Of a DNA stretch of 34,186 nucleotides, positions 1 through 10,039 are shown one piece after another. Both the position numbers and the translations under genes were made by a program. Within the stretch, counting starts at the first letter, position 1; every line of letters begins with the position of its first letter. The notes under the pieces were generated by a model. It was not told where the DNA came from. It saw nothing but the letters and a program-made list of their open reading frames with translations, and searched no databases. The stretch is from NCBI RefSeq assembly GCF_029335315.1, contig NZ_JARJLT010000077.1, forward strand, positions 1 through 34,186, given 5' to 3'. Origin of the DNA: Pseudomonas citronellolis. GTDB lineage: Bacteria; Pseudomonadota; Gammaproteobacteria; Pseudomonadales; Pseudomonadaceae.

Positions 1-106
1 CACTGTCAAGCACCTCGGCGATCTTCTTTTCAACTCACTGCCGAAGCACAAACTGAAAAGCGGCAAGTGAACCACCTGCCTGATCACCACTCCAACTTCG
101 AACCTG

Positions 107-136
107 CTTAAGTGCTTGATTTTCAAGCTCTTTAAG
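107..136 (-). promoter_or_regulatory. boxB-like stem-loop in rRNA leader
   Basis: A perfect 6-bp inverted repeat (114-119 with 123-128, 3-base loop) is flanked by a second complementary pair (107-111 with 132-136). It lies about 20-50 bases downstream of the rRNA P1 start. A stem-loop here is typical of the boxB part of the rRNA antitermination leader. The matching boxA would be further left and is not in the window. Confidence 0.5.
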
Positions 137-154
137 CGCTTCGTCGCTGAGAGT

Positions 155-189
155 GGTGCGCATTATAGGGAGATAAAAATCCCCGTCAA
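155..189 (-). promoter_or_regulatory. rRNA operon P1 promoter
   Basis: On the minus strand TTGACG (184-189) and TATAAT (162-167) are separated by 16 bases, followed by a GC-rich discriminator (GCGCACC). The 20 bases upstream are rich in A/T tracts, like an UP element. This is the usual layout of a strong, stringently controlled rRNA promoter. In PAO1 a 16S rRNA gene follows tyrZ at this place. The 16S gene itself would lie left of base 1. A further TTGACA on the minus strand at 4-9 may be the -35 of a second rrn promoter whose -10 is outside the window. Confidence 0.85.
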
Positions 190-206
190 CGACTTTTTGA
201 AAGTAT

Positions 207-1406
207 TTACTCGGCGACCAGACTGACCTTGGCGAAGGCCTTCTTGCCGGCCTGCACTATATGAGTAGCGCCCAGCTTGAAGACGAAGCTGCGGTCCACC
301 GCATGGCCGTCCACCTTCACACCGCCGGCGCTCAGCAGGTCGCGGGCCACGGCGGAGTTCTTCACCAGGCCGGCGCGGTTGAGCACCGAGCCGATGGGCA
401 GGTCTTCGGCGGAGGCCACTTCCACTTCCGGCAGGTCTTCCGGCAGCTCGCCTTCCTTCAGGCGGTTGCCCGCCGACTTGTGGGCGTTGGCCGCGGCTTC
501 TTCGCCATGGAAACGGGCGACGATCTCTTCCGCCAGCTTGATCTTGATGTCGCGCGGGTTGGCGCCAGCCTCGACATCCTTGCGCAGAGCATTGATCTCA
601 TCCATCGAACGGAAGCTGAGCAGCTCGAAGTAACGCCACATCAGAGTGTCCGGAATGGAAACAAGTTTGCTGTACATGACACCCGGAGCTTCCTGGATGC
701 CAATGTAGTTGCCCAGCGACTTGGACATCTTCTTCACGCCGTCCAGGCCTTCGAGCAGCGGCATGGTCAGGATGCACTGCGGCTCCTGGTCGTAGGCGCG
801 CTGCAGCTCGCGCCCCATGAGCAGGTTGAACTTCTGGTCGGTGCCGCCCAGCTCGACGTCGGCGCGCAGCGCTACCGAGTCGTAGCCCTGGACCAGCGGA
901 TAGAGGAACTCGTGGATGGCGATGGACTGGTTACTGGCATAGCGTTTGCTGAAGTCATCGCGCTCGAGCATGCGGGCAACGGTGTACTGGGAGGCGAGAC
1001 GAATGAAATCAGCCGGGGTCAGCTTGTCCATCCAGGTGGCGTTGAAGGCCACCTCGGTCTTCGCCGGATCGAGGATCTTGAAGACCTGCGACTTGTACGT
1101 CTCGGCGTTCTCCAGCACCTGCTCGCGGGTCAGCGGCGGACGGGTGGCGCTCTTGCCGCTCGGGTCGCCGATCATCCCGGTGAAGTCACCGATCAGGAAG
1201 ATCACATGGTGACCCAGATCCTGGAACTGGCGCAGCTTATTAATAAGGACGGTGTGCCCGAGGTGCAGGTCCGGCGCGGTCGGGTCGAAGCCCGCCTTGA
1301 TCCGCAGGGGCTGGCCGCGCTTGAGCTTTTCGACCAGCTCGGCCTCCACCAGGAGTTCATCCGCACCACGCTTGATCAGCGCCAGCTGCTCTTCGACCGA
1401 CTTCAT
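207..1406 (-). CDS. tyrZ: Tyrosyl-tRNA synthetase (TyrZ type)
   Basis: 399-residue class I aminoacyl-tRNA synthetase that charges tRNA-Tyr in the cytoplasm. The HIGH motif is HLGH (residues 48-51) and the second signature is KMSKS (227-231), the TyrZ form rather than the KFGKS-type of the E. coli TyrS group. The C-terminal ~60 residues form an S4-like RNA-binding domain. The ATG at 1406 (MKSVEEQ) gives the family length; an upstream in-frame extension to 1457 lacks family resemblance. Pseudomonas usually also has a second, separate TyrRS. The gene is divergent from mepM. A possible promoter upstream reads TTGTTT-16 bases-TATGGT. No terminator is seen after the stop, so transcripts may run into the rRNA promoter region. 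Confidence 0.95.
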   Translation of the reverse strand: MKSVEEQLALIKRGADELLVEAELVEKLKRGQPLRIKAGFDPTAPDLHLGHTVLINKLRQFQDLGHHVIFLIGDFTGMIGDPSGKSATRPPLTREQVLENAETYKSQVFKILDPAKTEVAFNATWMDKLTPADFIRLASQYTVARMLERDDFSKRYASNQSIAIHEFLYPLVQGYDSVALRADVELGGTDQKFNLLMGRELQRAYDQEPQCILTMPLLEGLDGVKKMSKSLGNYIGIQEAPGVMYSKLVSIPDTLMWRYFELLSFRSMDEINALRKDVEAGANPRDIKIKLAEEIVARFHGEEAAANAHKSAGNRLKEGELPEDLPEVEVASAEDLPIGSVLNRAGLVKNSAVARDLLSAGGVKVDGHAVDRSFVFKLGATHIVQAGKKAFAKVSLVAE

Positions 1407-1524
1407 CACAGTTCCCGTTCCGTTTTTCCGGCATTCAAAAGGGAACCAACCATACAAGATCGGGCACTAAAAACAAGTTTTGCCCGGCGTACGGGGAAAT
1501 GGCGCCAAAGCCTGGACGATAGGC

Positions 1525-1553
1525 TTGCTTCAAGGGAAATTTGGTTATATTTT
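1525..1553 (+). promoter_or_regulatory. Candidate sigma70 promoter of mepM-anmK
   Basis: TTGCTT (1525-1530) and TATTTT (1548-1553) are 17 bases apart, 39 bases before the mepM start, in an AT-rich stretch of an otherwise GC-rich genome. Assigned by eye only. Confidence 0.45.
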
Positions 1554-1591
1554 AGGCAGTTATTTCACATTCCAAAAACACCACTCACGCC

Positions 1592-3049
1592 ATGACGCAA
1601 TCGAATCAGAAAGCGCCCTACTATCCGAAGAGCCACCTGCTGGCCGCAAGCGGTGTAGCAGCGCTCCTCAGCCTGGCTCTGCTGGTGTTCCCCTCGAGTG
1701 AAGTCGAGGCGAAGAAGACCACGCTCAATCTGGAGCTGGAAAGCGGTTCCGACCGCATCATTCAGGAAAAAGACGACCTGCGAAGCACGCAGGTCACCGA
1801 GGGCGAGAGCTCTCCCTTCGCACAGATCGAAGGTCAGAACGATAACGACAGCGCCGTAAAAGACGCGAAAGCAGAAGAAAAGAACGAACTCGGGGCTTCC
1901 AGCGAATCCAAACCCAGCACTCCCGCCGAACCGGGCTGGAAGAGCGTGACTGTGGGCAAGGGCGACACCCTTTCCACCGTCTTCGCCAAGGCCGGCCTGC
2001 CGGCTGGCGTCGTGCACGACGTGCTGGCCAGCAGCAAGGACGCCAAGCAGTTCACGCGCCTGGACGTCGGTCACGAGGTGGAATTCCTGGTGACGCCCAA
2101 GGGTGAACTGCAGGGCCTGCGCATCAAGCAGAGCGACCTGGAAACCATCAGCCTGAACAAGACCGCCAAGGGCTATGCGTTCAAACGCGACCTGACCAAG
2201 CCGGACGTGCAGACCGCCTACGCCCACGGCCGCATCGACAGCTCGCTGTTCACCGCGGGCAAGGAAGCGGGACTGTCCCATGACCTGATCATGGCGATGG
2301 CGAACATCTTCGGCTACGACATCGACTTCGCCCTGGACCTGCGCGAAGGCGACCAGTTCGACGTCGTCTATGAGAAGAAGGTGGTCAACGGCCGCCAGGT
2401 CGACACCGGCAACATCCTCGCCGCGCGCTTCATCAACCGCGGCAAGGAATACACCGCGGTGCGCTTCACCAACAAGACCGGCAACACCAGCTACTACCGC
2501 GCCGACGGCACCAGCATGCGCAAGGCGTTCATCCGCACCCCGGTGGACTTCGCGCGCATCAGCTCGCGCTTCTCCATGGGGCGCCTGCATCCGATCCTGA
2601 ACAAGATTCGCGCACACAAGGGTGTCGACTACGCCGCGCCCATCGGTACGCCGATCAAGGCCACCGGCGACGGCAAGGTGCTCGAGGCCGGGCGCAAGGG
2701 CGGCTACGGCAACGCAGTGGTCATCCAGCACGGCTCGACCTACCAGACCGTCTACGGCCACATGAGCCGCTTCGCCAAGGGCATTCGCAGCGGCGTCGCC
2801 GTGAAGCAGGGGCAGATCATCGGTTACGTCGGCATGACCGGCCTGGCCACCGGCCCGCACCTGCACTACGAGTTCCACGTGAACGGCCAGTACGTCGACC
2901 CACTGAGCGCCAAACTGCCGATGGCAGACCCGCTGGCAGGCCCCGACCGCAAGCGCTTCATGGCCCAGACCCAGCCGCTGATGGCGCGCATGGAGCAGGG
3001 CAAGGGCACCGCCCTGGCCATGAACAAGCAGCAAGAGCAGCAGCGCTAA
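1592..3049 (+). CDS. mepM: M23 murein DD-endopeptidase MepM
   Basis: 485-residue cell-wall hydrolase expected to cut peptidoglycan cross-links from the periplasm. An N-terminal membrane anchor (about residues 15-35) is followed by a low-complexity acidic linker, a LysM/OapA-like region starting near residue 115 (GDTLSTVF), and a C-terminal M23 (LytM) domain. The zinc ligands are visible as HKGVD (H342, D346) and HLHYEF (H423, H425), so the enzyme should be active. In P. aeruginosa the homologue (PA0667) is known as a substrate of the CtpA protease. It ends 3 bases before anmK, and the pair probably forms one peptidoglycan remodelling/recycling operon. The ribosome binding site is weak. Confidence 0.93.
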   Translation: MTQSNQKAPYYPKSHLLAASGVAALLSLALLVFPSSEVEAKKTTLNLELESGSDRIIQEKDDLRSTQVTEGESSPFAQIEGQNDNDSAVKDAKAEEKNELGASSESKPSTPAEPGWKSVTVGKGDTLSTVFAKAGLPAGVVHDVLASSKDAKQFTRLDVGHEVEFLVTPKGELQGLRIKQSDLETISLNKTAKGYAFKRDLTKPDVQTAYAHGRIDSSLFTAGKEAGLSHDLIMAMANIFGYDIDFALDLREGDQFDVVYEKKVVNGRQVDTGNILAARFINRGKEYTAVRFTNKTGNTSYYRADGTSMRKAFIRTPVDFARISSRFSMGRLHPILNKIRAHKGVDYAAPIGTPIKATGDGKVLEAGRKGGYGNAVVIQHGSTYQTVYGHMSRFAKGIRSGVAVKQGQIIGYVGMTGLATGPHLHYEFHVNGQYVDPLSAKLPMADPLAGPDRKRFMAQTQPLMARMEQGKGTALAMNKQQEQQR

Positions 3050-4144
<1,095 letters not shown>

Positions 4145-4151
4145 TCAAACG

Positions 4152-4179
4152 AAAACGCCGCGCAGATGCGCGGCGTTTT
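4152..4179. terminator. Bidirectional terminator, anmK / erpA
   Basis: Inverted repeat AAAACGCCGCGC with GCGCGGCGTTTT around a 4-base loop. The A-tract on one side and T-tract on the other serve both convergent genes (anmK rightward, erpA leftward). Confidence 0.9.
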
Positions 4180-4193
4180 CCTTTCCGGGTTCG

Positions 4194-4544
4194 TCAGATC
4201 GAGAACGACTGACCACAGCCACAGGTGGTGGCGGCGTTCGGGTTCTTGATGACGAAGCGCGAACCTTCCAGGCCTTCCTGGTAGTCCACTTCGGAGCCGG
4301 CCAGGTACTGGAAGCTCATCGGGTCGACCACCAGGCTGACACCGTCGCGCTCGACCACGGTGTCATCGTCCGCGGTGTCTTCGTCGAAGGTGAAGCCGTA
4401 CTGGAAGCCCGAGCAGCCGCCGCCGGTGACGAAGACGCGCAGCTTCAGGCGCGGGTTGCCCTCTTCGTCGATCAGCGTCTTCACCTTGTTTGCGGCCCCG
4501 TTGGAGAAGATCAGGGGGGTGGGGGTGAAGGTCTCGATGGTCAT
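4194..4544 (-). CDS. erpA: Iron-sulfur cluster insertion protein ErpA
   Basis: 116-residue A-type carrier that delivers Fe-S clusters to apo-enzymes, including those of isoprenoid synthesis. The three cluster cysteines are present: C44 in GGGCSGF, and C108 and C110 in [11 protein letters not shown] at the C-terminus. The acidic stretch after the first Cys motif (DEDTADDDT) is typical of the ErpA branch rather than IscA. It is convergent with anmK and has its own promoter-like sequence about 50 bases upstream. Confidence 0.95.
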   Translation of the reverse strand: MTIETFTPTPLIFSNGAANKVKTLIDEEGNPRLKLRVFVTGGGCSGFQYGFTFDEDTADDDTVVERDGVSLVVDPMSFQYLAGSEVDYQEGLEGSRFVIKNPNAATTCGCGQSFSI

Positions 4545-4590
4545 GTCACATGTCTCCCGGCCGAGGCCGTACGTTACAACATTGCGGGCT

Positions 4591-4620
4591 ATTATCCGCT
4601 TACCCGAGAAAAATGGTCAA
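4591..4620 (-). promoter_or_regulatory. Candidate erpA promoter
   Basis: On the minus strand TTGACC (4615-4620) and GATAAT (4591-4596) are 18 bases apart, placing transcription start about 40 bases before the erpA ATG. The 4545-4690 spacer also holds a GGGCTC/GAGCCC hairpin (around 4669-4681) without a T-tract, after argC. Confidence 0.5.
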
Positions 4621-4690
4621 CTAAGCCAGGTCAATCCTTGGTCGAACATTCCCCGGGACGGGCTCCCGCGCCGTGAGCCCGGGCACCGCG

Positions 4691-5725
4691 TCAGGGCAGC
4701 AGGGCGACGTTGGACAGGCCGAGGCGCTCGTCCAGGCCGAAGAGGATGTTCATGTTCTGGATGGCCTGGCCGGAGGCGCCCTTGACCAGGTTGTCGATCA
4801 CCGACAGCACCACCACCAGATCGCCGCCCTGCGGACGGTGCACCGCGATACGGCAGACGTTGGCGCCACGCACGCTGCGGGTTTCCGGATGGCTGCCGGC
4901 GGGCATCACGTCGACGAACGGCTCGTTGGCGTAGCGCTCCTCGAACAGCTTCTGCAGGTCGACGCCGCGATCGGCCACGTGCGCGTAGAGGGTCGCGTGG
5001 ATGCCACGGATCATCGGGGTCAGGTGCGGCACGAAGGTCAGGCCGACATCGCCCTTGGCGGCGCGGCGCAGGCCCTGGCTGATTTCCGGCAGGTGGCGGT
5101 GGCCCTTGACCGAGTAGGCCATCATGCTCTCGCCGGACTCACAGAACAGCGAGCCGACCTTGGCGCCGCGACCGGCGCCGCTGACGCCGGACTTGCAGTC
5201 GGCGATCAGCCGCGAGCTGTCGGCCAGGCCGGCTTCCAGCAGCGGGATGAAGCCCAGTTGGGTGGCGGTCGGGTAGCAGCCGGGAACGGCGATCAGGCGT
5301 GCCGACTTGATGGCCTCGCGGTTCACTTCCGGCAGGCCGTAGACGGCCTCGGGCAGCAGGTCCGGCGCGCCGTGGGGCTGGCCATACCACTTGGCCCATT
5401 CCTCGGCATCCTGCAGGCGGAAGTCGGCGGACAGGTCGATGACCCGGGTGCCGGTGGCCAGCAGCTCGCCGGCCAGGGCATGGGCCACGCCGTGCGGGGT
5501 GGCAAAGAACACCACGTCGCAGGCGCCCAGGCGCTGCACGTCGGGCACGCTGAAGGACAGGTAGTCGTAGTGGCCTCGCAGGTTCGGGTACATGTCGGCG
5601 ACCTTCACGCCCTCCTCGGAGCGCGAAGTGATCACTTCGACGTGCGCCTCGGGATGCTGGGCCAGCAGACGCAGCAGTTCCACACCCGTATAACCCGTAC
5701 CACCTACGATACCGACCTTGATCAT
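4691..5725 (-). CDS. argC: N-acetyl-gamma-glutamyl-phosphate reductase
   Basis: 344 residues. ArgC catalyses the NADPH-dependent reduction of N-acetylglutamyl phosphate in arginine synthesis. The N-terminal dinucleotide-binding motif VGGTGYTG and the catalytic cysteine (C150 in AVPGCYPT) are both present. The ATG at 5725 begins the conserved start MIKVGIVGG; a 10-residue upstream extension is unlikely. It is transcribed leftwards ahead of erpA but with 146 bases and a promoter between them, so co-transcription is only partial at most. Confidence 0.95.
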   Translation of the reverse strand: MIKVGIVGGTGYTGVELLRLLAQHPEAHVEVITSRSEEGVKVADMYPNLRGHYDYLSFSVPDVQRLGACDVVFFATPHGVAHALAGELLATGTRVIDLSADFRLQDAEEWAKWYGQPHGAPDLLPEAVYGLPEVNREAIKSARLIAVPGCYPTATQLGFIPLLEAGLADSSRLIADCKSGVSGAGRGAKVGSLFCESGESMMAYSVKGHRHLPEISQGLRRAAKGDVGLTFVPHLTPMIRGIHATLYAHVADRGVDLQKLFEERYANEPFVDVMPAGSHPETRSVRGANVCRIAVHRPQGGDLVVVLSVIDNLVKGASGQAIQNMNILFGLDERLGLSNVALLP

Positions 5726-5802
5726 CTGTCCGTCACTCCGCCATATGGGGCTCACTCAGAACCGCCAATGATAAGAGCGCCGGCCCCGCCTGAACAGGCC
5801 GA

Positions 5803-7188
5803 TCAGGCCTGCTCGGCGGGCCGTTTGGCGGAGGGCAGGGTCTCGAGCATCTGCCGGGCCAGCGCGTGGTAGATCGGCACCGGGCTGATGCGCCGGGAAA
5901 TGGCGCTGGCCAGCAGGGTCGCGGCGAGGATCGGCAGCAGCATGTCCGGGCTGTGGGACAGCTCGATGGTGATCACGCTGGCGGTCAACGGCGTGCGGGT
6001 CACCCCGGCGAGATAGGCGGACATGCCCAGCAACCCCACCGCAGGCAGGGCCGCGCCAGGGATCAGCGGCGCCAGCCAGGGCGCCAGGCTGGCGCCGACG
6101 GTCAGCGATGGAGAGAACAGCCCACCGGGAATACCGGCGACGAAGGACACCACGTTGGCCAGGAACTTCCATAGCAGGAAATCCTGGCCCACCACCGGCG
6201 TGCCTTCGAGGATCGAGCGGGTCTCCGCGTAGCCGGTGCCGAAGATGTGCTGTCCCGAGCACAACCCCAGCAACGCCAGCAGCAGCCCGCAGGCGGCGGC
6301 GAAGCGCACCGGCCAGCGCCCGCGCCAGCGCGTGATGAAGCTCAACGGACCGCTCCTGGTCGGCAGGATCAAGCGGCAGTAGATGCCGCCGAGCAGACCG
6401 CCGAGCACGCCGCAGGCGACCACAGCGGCCCAGGCCGGCCCGAACGGCATGCTTTCCGAGAGCTTGCCGAAGTAGCTGTAGCCGCCCATCAACCCCAGGG
6501 TGACGACACCGCCGAGCAGCACGGCGGTCAGCACCAGCCCACTGAAACGCTGTTCGAAGGTCTTGCTCAGCTCCTCGATGGCGAACACCACGCCACCCAG
6601 GGGCGTGTTGAAGGCGGCGGCGATTCCCGCCGCGCCGCCGGCGAGGATCAACCCGGAGACGGTGCGCTTGTCGTACAGCCCCAGGCGCCGACCGAACGAG
6701 TACATCAGCGCCGCGCCGATGTGCACGGTGGGCCCCTCGCGCCCGGCGGAGGCGCCCACCAGCAGCGCGGCCAGGGTCAGCACCAGCTTGCCGACGGCGA
6801 TGCGCAGCGACAGCAGGGCGTTGCGCGTGCGGCTGCTACGCACGCCGAGGGCGACTATCACCTGGGGAATCCCCGAGCCACGGGTGTTCTTCAGCGCGCC
6901 CTGGGTCAGCCAGGCCAGCGCGGCGAAGCCCGCCGGGCAGAGCAGCCACGGCCACCACTGGCTATGCGCGACCACCCCACGGAAGGTGGCGCTGGCGAGG
7001 TCCGCCAGGTGGGCGAAAGCCAGGGCCACCAAGCCCACCAGCAGCGCGCCGAGCCAGAACGCGATGTTTTGCCGCCACGGCCGCACCAGGCGGTGCCGGC
7101 GCCATTGGCGGAACAGGCTGCGGCGGCTGGCGGCGGCCGGTGTTTGCGGTGTGGCGGCGTCGGATGGAGCGGGAGAGTCGTCGGACAT
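5803..7188 (-). CDS. ClC-family chloride channel / H+-Cl- antiporter
   Basis: 461-residue inner-membrane protein with about ten or more hydrophobic helices after a ~40-residue soluble basic N-terminus. The ClC selectivity motifs are present in order: GSGIP (104-108), GREGP (149-153, with gating glutamate E151) and GGLFSP (355-360). The pair E205/E206 (AIEE) sits where antiporters keep the internal proton glutamate, so an H+/Cl- exchanger is the likelier mode. No CBS domains follow. It is divergent from hemJ. Known bacterial members work in acid resistance; the role here is not shown by the sequence. Confidence 0.88.
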   Translation of the reverse strand: MSDDSPAPSDAATPQTPAAASRRSLFRQWRRHRLVRPWRQNIAFWLGALLVGLVALAFAHLADLASATFRGVVAHSQWWPWLLCPAGFAALAWLTQGALKNTRGSGIPQVIVALGVRSSRTRNALLSLRIAVGKLVLTLAALLVGASAGREGPTVHIGAALMYSFGRRLGLYDKRTVSGLILAGGAAGIAAAFNTPLGGVVFAIEELSKTFEQRFSGLVLTAVLLGGVVTLGLMGGYSYFGKLSESMPFGPAWAAVVACGVLGGLLGGIYCRLILPTRSGPLSFITRWRGRWPVRFAAACGLLLALLGLCSGQHIFGTGYAETRSILEGTPVVGQDFLLWKFLANVVSFVAGIPGGLFSPSLTVGASLAPWLAPLIPGAALPAVGLLGMSAYLAGVTRTPLTASVITIELSHSPDMLLPILAATLLASAISRRISPVPIYHALARQMLETLPSAKRPAEQA

Positions 7189-7356
7189 GAGCTGGACTGG
7201 GGTAGCTGCCGACTACCCAGCGGCGTGCCTTGCCGAGGAGCACGATGGAAGGTGGCCGCCTCAGTGTAATCGCCACGCCACCAATGCACCCACAGCAGGA
7301 TGACGCTCAACCTGCGTGCCACTACTATCTGCTCACCGTGACTCGAGGAGTGATCG

Positions 7357-7782
7357 ATGCTTTACCTGTGGCTGAAGGCCTTCCATATCATCGCCGTGGT
7401 CTGCTGGTTCGCCGGCCTGTTCTACCTGCCGCGGCTGTTCGTCTACCACGCCATGAGCGAGGACCAGCCCAGCCGCGAGCGCTTCTGCGTGATGGAGCGC
7501 AAGCTCTACCGCGGCATCATGGGCCCCTCGATGATCCTCACGATCGTCCTCGGCGCCTGGATGCTCTACCTCAACCCGGCCTGGCTGACCCAGGGCTGGA
7601 TGCACGCCAAGCTGACCCTGGTGGTGTTGCTGATCGGCTATCACCACGCCTGCGGCGCCATGCTCAAGCGCTTCGCCCGTGGCGAAAGCGGTCGCAGCCA
7701 TGTGTTCTATCGCTGGTTCAACGAAGTCCCTGTGTTTTTCCTGCTGGCCATCGTCATTCTGGTGGTGGTGAAACCTTTCTGA
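7357..7782 (+). CDS. hemJ: HemJ-type protoporphyrinogen IX oxidase
   Basis: 141-residue membrane protein with four predicted helices. It matches the HemJ (UPF0093) family, which oxidises protoporphyrinogen IX in the penultimate step of haem synthesis in bacteria lacking HemG and HemY. The family's N-terminal histidine (H10 in KAFHII) and a membrane lysine (K85 in MHAKLT) are visible. The motif WFAGLFYLPRLFVYH is typical. It lies 21 bases before the flavoprotein gene, so the two are probably co-transcribed. Confidence 0.85.
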   Translation: MLYLWLKAFHIIAVVCWFAGLFYLPRLFVYHAMSEDQPSRERFCVMERKLYRGIMGPSMILTIVLGAWMLYLNPAWLTQGWMHAKLTLVVLLIGYHHACGAMLKRFARGESGRSHVFYRWFNEVPVFFLLAIVILVVVKPF

Positions 7783-7803
7783 TGTCCTGACCGGAGTCCG
7801 TCC

Positions 7804-8772
7804 ATGACCCTGCCCGCCCTGCTCGACCGCCGCCTGCGCCTGCCGCTGGTGGCCGCTCCGATGTTCCTGGTGTCCAACCCGCAACTGGTACTGGCCTGCT
7901 GCCGCAGTGGCATCGTCGGCAGCTTCCCGGCGCTGAACCAGCGCGAGAGCAGTGGCTTCAAGGCCTGGCTGGAAGAGATCGAGGCGGGGCTGGCGGGTGA
8001 CGAGACGGCCGCGCCCTACGCGGTGAACCTCATCGTCCACCACAGCAACCCGCGCCTGCACGCGGACCTGGCCCTGTGCGTCGAGCACCGTGTGCCCATC
8101 GTCATCACCAGCCTGGGCGCGGTGCGCGAGGTGGTCGACGCCGTGCACAGCTATGGCGGCCTGGTATTCCACGACGTGACCACCCGCCGCCACGCCGAGA
8201 AGGCGGCCGAGGCCGGGGTCGACGGCCTGATCGCCGTGGCCGCCGGCGCCGGGGGCCACGCCGGCACCTGGAGCCCCTTCGCGCTGGTCGCGGAAATCCG
8301 CCAGTTCTTCGACAAGACGCTGCTGCTGGCCGGCTGCATCAACCACGGCCACGAGATCCTCGCGGCGCAGATCCTCGGCGCCGACCTCGCCTACCTCGGC
8401 ACGCGCTTCATCGCCACCCGCGAAAGCAACGCCTCGGGCCCTTACAAGCAGATGCTGCTGGAAGCCCGCGCCGCCGACATCATCCACACCCCCGCGGTGT
8501 CCGGGGTGCCGGCCAGCTTCATGCGCCAGAGCCTGGAGGCCGCCGGCTTCGACATGGCGCGGCTCAACGAGAAGGGCGAACTGAACTACGGCGAGAAGCT
8601 CAAGCCGGTCAATGACGAAGCCAAGGCCTGGAAGACCGTGTGGTCGGCCGGCCAGGGCGTCGGCAACATCAGCGACCTGCCCTCGGTGGAAGAGCTGGTG
8701 GCGCGCCTGGATCACGAGTACCGCCAGGCGCTGCAACGCGGCAACGGGCTGAACGTCCTGCTGCGTCCCTGA
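7804..8772 (+). CDS. Nitronate monooxygenase-like FMN oxidoreductase
   Basis: 322-residue TIM-barrel flavoprotein of the nitronate monooxygenase / 2-nitropropane dioxygenase family. The FMN-binding signatures are AAPMF near the N-terminus (residues 17-21), GAGGHAG (148-154) and the phosphate loop GTRFIAT. Relatives oxidise nitronates or act as NAD(P)H:quinone reductases; which reaction applies cannot be told here. It follows hemJ by 21 bases. Codon use and GC match the neighbours. Confidence 0.82.
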   Translation: MTLPALLDRRLRLPLVAAPMFLVSNPQLVLACCRSGIVGSFPALNQRESSGFKAWLEEIEAGLAGDETAAPYAVNLIVHHSNPRLHADLALCVEHRVPIVITSLGAVREVVDAVHSYGGLVFHDVTTRRHAEKAAEAGVDGLIAVAAGAGGHAGTWSPFALVAEIRQFFDKTLLLAGCINHGHEILAAQILGADLAYLGTRFIATRESNASGPYKQMLLEARAADIIHTPAVSGVPASFMRQSLEAAGFDMARLNEKGELNYGEKLKPVNDEAKAWKTVWSAGQGVGNISDLPSVEELVARLDHEYRQALQRGNGLNVLLRP

Positions 8773-8874
8773 CCGGGCCCGCAAATCCAGACATGCTGGC
8801 TTGTTGCCCTTACGGCCTGCGATTAGGCTGTAGCATCGCCTGTACAGCCCTTCAACCGACAAGGACGCCCCTCG

Positions 8875-9987
8875 ATGGATGAACCGCGCTACAAGATCGT
8901 GTTCGACGGCGCACTGATGCCGCAGACCCCGCTGGAAACCGCCAAGGAAAATCTCGCCCGGCTGTTCAAGAGCGACCTCGAACGTATCGAGGCGCTGTTC
9001 AGCGGCCAACTGGTGGTGCTCAAGCGCGGGCTCTCCTCGGGGGAGGCCGACAAGTACCTGCAAGCCCTGCAGGGCGCCGGCGCCAACGCGCGCAAGGAAT
9101 CGGAACTGAGCGCCAGCCTGTCGCTGGTGGAGACCGAGGACCACCCCAGCCCCGAGACCCTGGCCGCCCAGGCCTCGCAGCAGCTCGACGACAGCCAGCG
9201 CATGACCTGCCCCAAGTGCGGCCATGAGCAGGCCAGGTCCGGCGAATGCAGCGCCTGCGGGATCATCATCGACAAGTACCTGGCGCGCCAGGCCGAGCTG
9301 GCCGCCACCCAGCCCGCCGAGCCGGCCACCCCCGCGCGGGCCACCGCACCCGCTTCCGCGCAACGCGCCCAGTCGCCCTACGCCACGCCACAGGCGCCGG
9401 TCGGCGAAGCCCTGGCGGAATTTGGCGAGCTGCAGTACTTCAGCGCCCAGGGCCGTATCGGTCGGGTGCGCTACCTGGGCTGGAGCATGGGCATGATCCT
9501 CGCCCTGGTGCCGGTGTTCGCGATCATCGCCGCCCTCACGGCGGTATCCACCACGCTCGGTATGCTGCTGGCGATCGCCGCCTGCGTCGGCATGATCGCG
9601 GTCAGCGTGTTCTTCGGCGTGCAGCGCCTGCACGATATCGGCTGGTCCGGCTGGCTGTGGCTGCTCAACTTCGTCCCGGTGGTCGGCAGCGTCATGGCCC
9701 TGCTGATGCTGCTGGTGCCCGGCAGCGCCGGCGCCAACCGCTACGGCCCGCCGCCGCCACCGAACAGCCGTGGGGTGACCGGCCTGGCCTGGGCTTCGAT
9801 CCTGGTGCCGGTGGTCGGCATAGTCGCGGCGGTCGCCCTGCCCGCCTACCAGGGCTACGTTACCCGCGCACAGGAAGCCGCCTACAGCCAGCAGCAGAAC
9901 CAGAGCACCGACGAGGCGGCCGATCCGCAGTCCGCCGACGAAGGTTCCGACGACTCCTCGGACGACACCGACGCCTCGGAGCAATAG
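8875..9987 (+). CDS. Zinc-ribbon / DUF805 membrane protein with pilin-like tail
   Basis: 370 residues of unknown function. The parts in order are: a soluble N-terminal ~75-residue domain; a zinc ribbon with four cysteines (C112, C115, C125, C128); an Ala/Pro linker; a DUF805 membrane region with several helices (about residues 180-290, containing RLHDIGWSGWLWLL); then a further helix with GIVAAVALPAYQGYVTRAQ (about 315-333), which closely resembles the N-terminal helix of type IV pilins; and an acidic Ser/Asp-rich end. No prepilin cleavage site precedes that helix. Syntenic with PAO1 PA0659 from memory. Confidence 0.75.
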   Translation: MDEPRYKIVFDGALMPQTPLETAKENLARLFKSDLERIEALFSGQLVVLKRGLSSGEADKYLQALQGAGANARKESELSASLSLVETEDHPSPETLAAQASQQLDDSQRMTCPKCGHEQARSGECSACGIIIDKYLARQAELAATQPAEPATPARATAPASAQRAQSPYATPQAPVGEALAEFGELQYFSAQGRIGRVRYLGWSMGMILALVPVFAIIAALTAVSTTLGMLLAIAACVGMIAVSVFFGVQRLHDIGWSGWLWLLNFVPVVGSVMALLMLLVPGSAGANRYGPPPPPNSRGVTGLAWASILVPVVGIVAAVALPAYQGYVTRAQEAAYSQQQNQSTDEAADPQSADEGSDDSSDDTDASEQ

Positions 9988-10039
9988 CCCGCGCCAAAGG
10001 GGCGCGCTAGAATCCGCGCCCCATTGCGGAGACCACTCA

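Noticed and set aside
7333-9984. 883-codon open frame antisense to hemJ, flavoprotein and DUF805 genes
   Set aside because: Same cause: codon bias of the real genes on the other strand; composition is shadow-like and no domain is recognisable.
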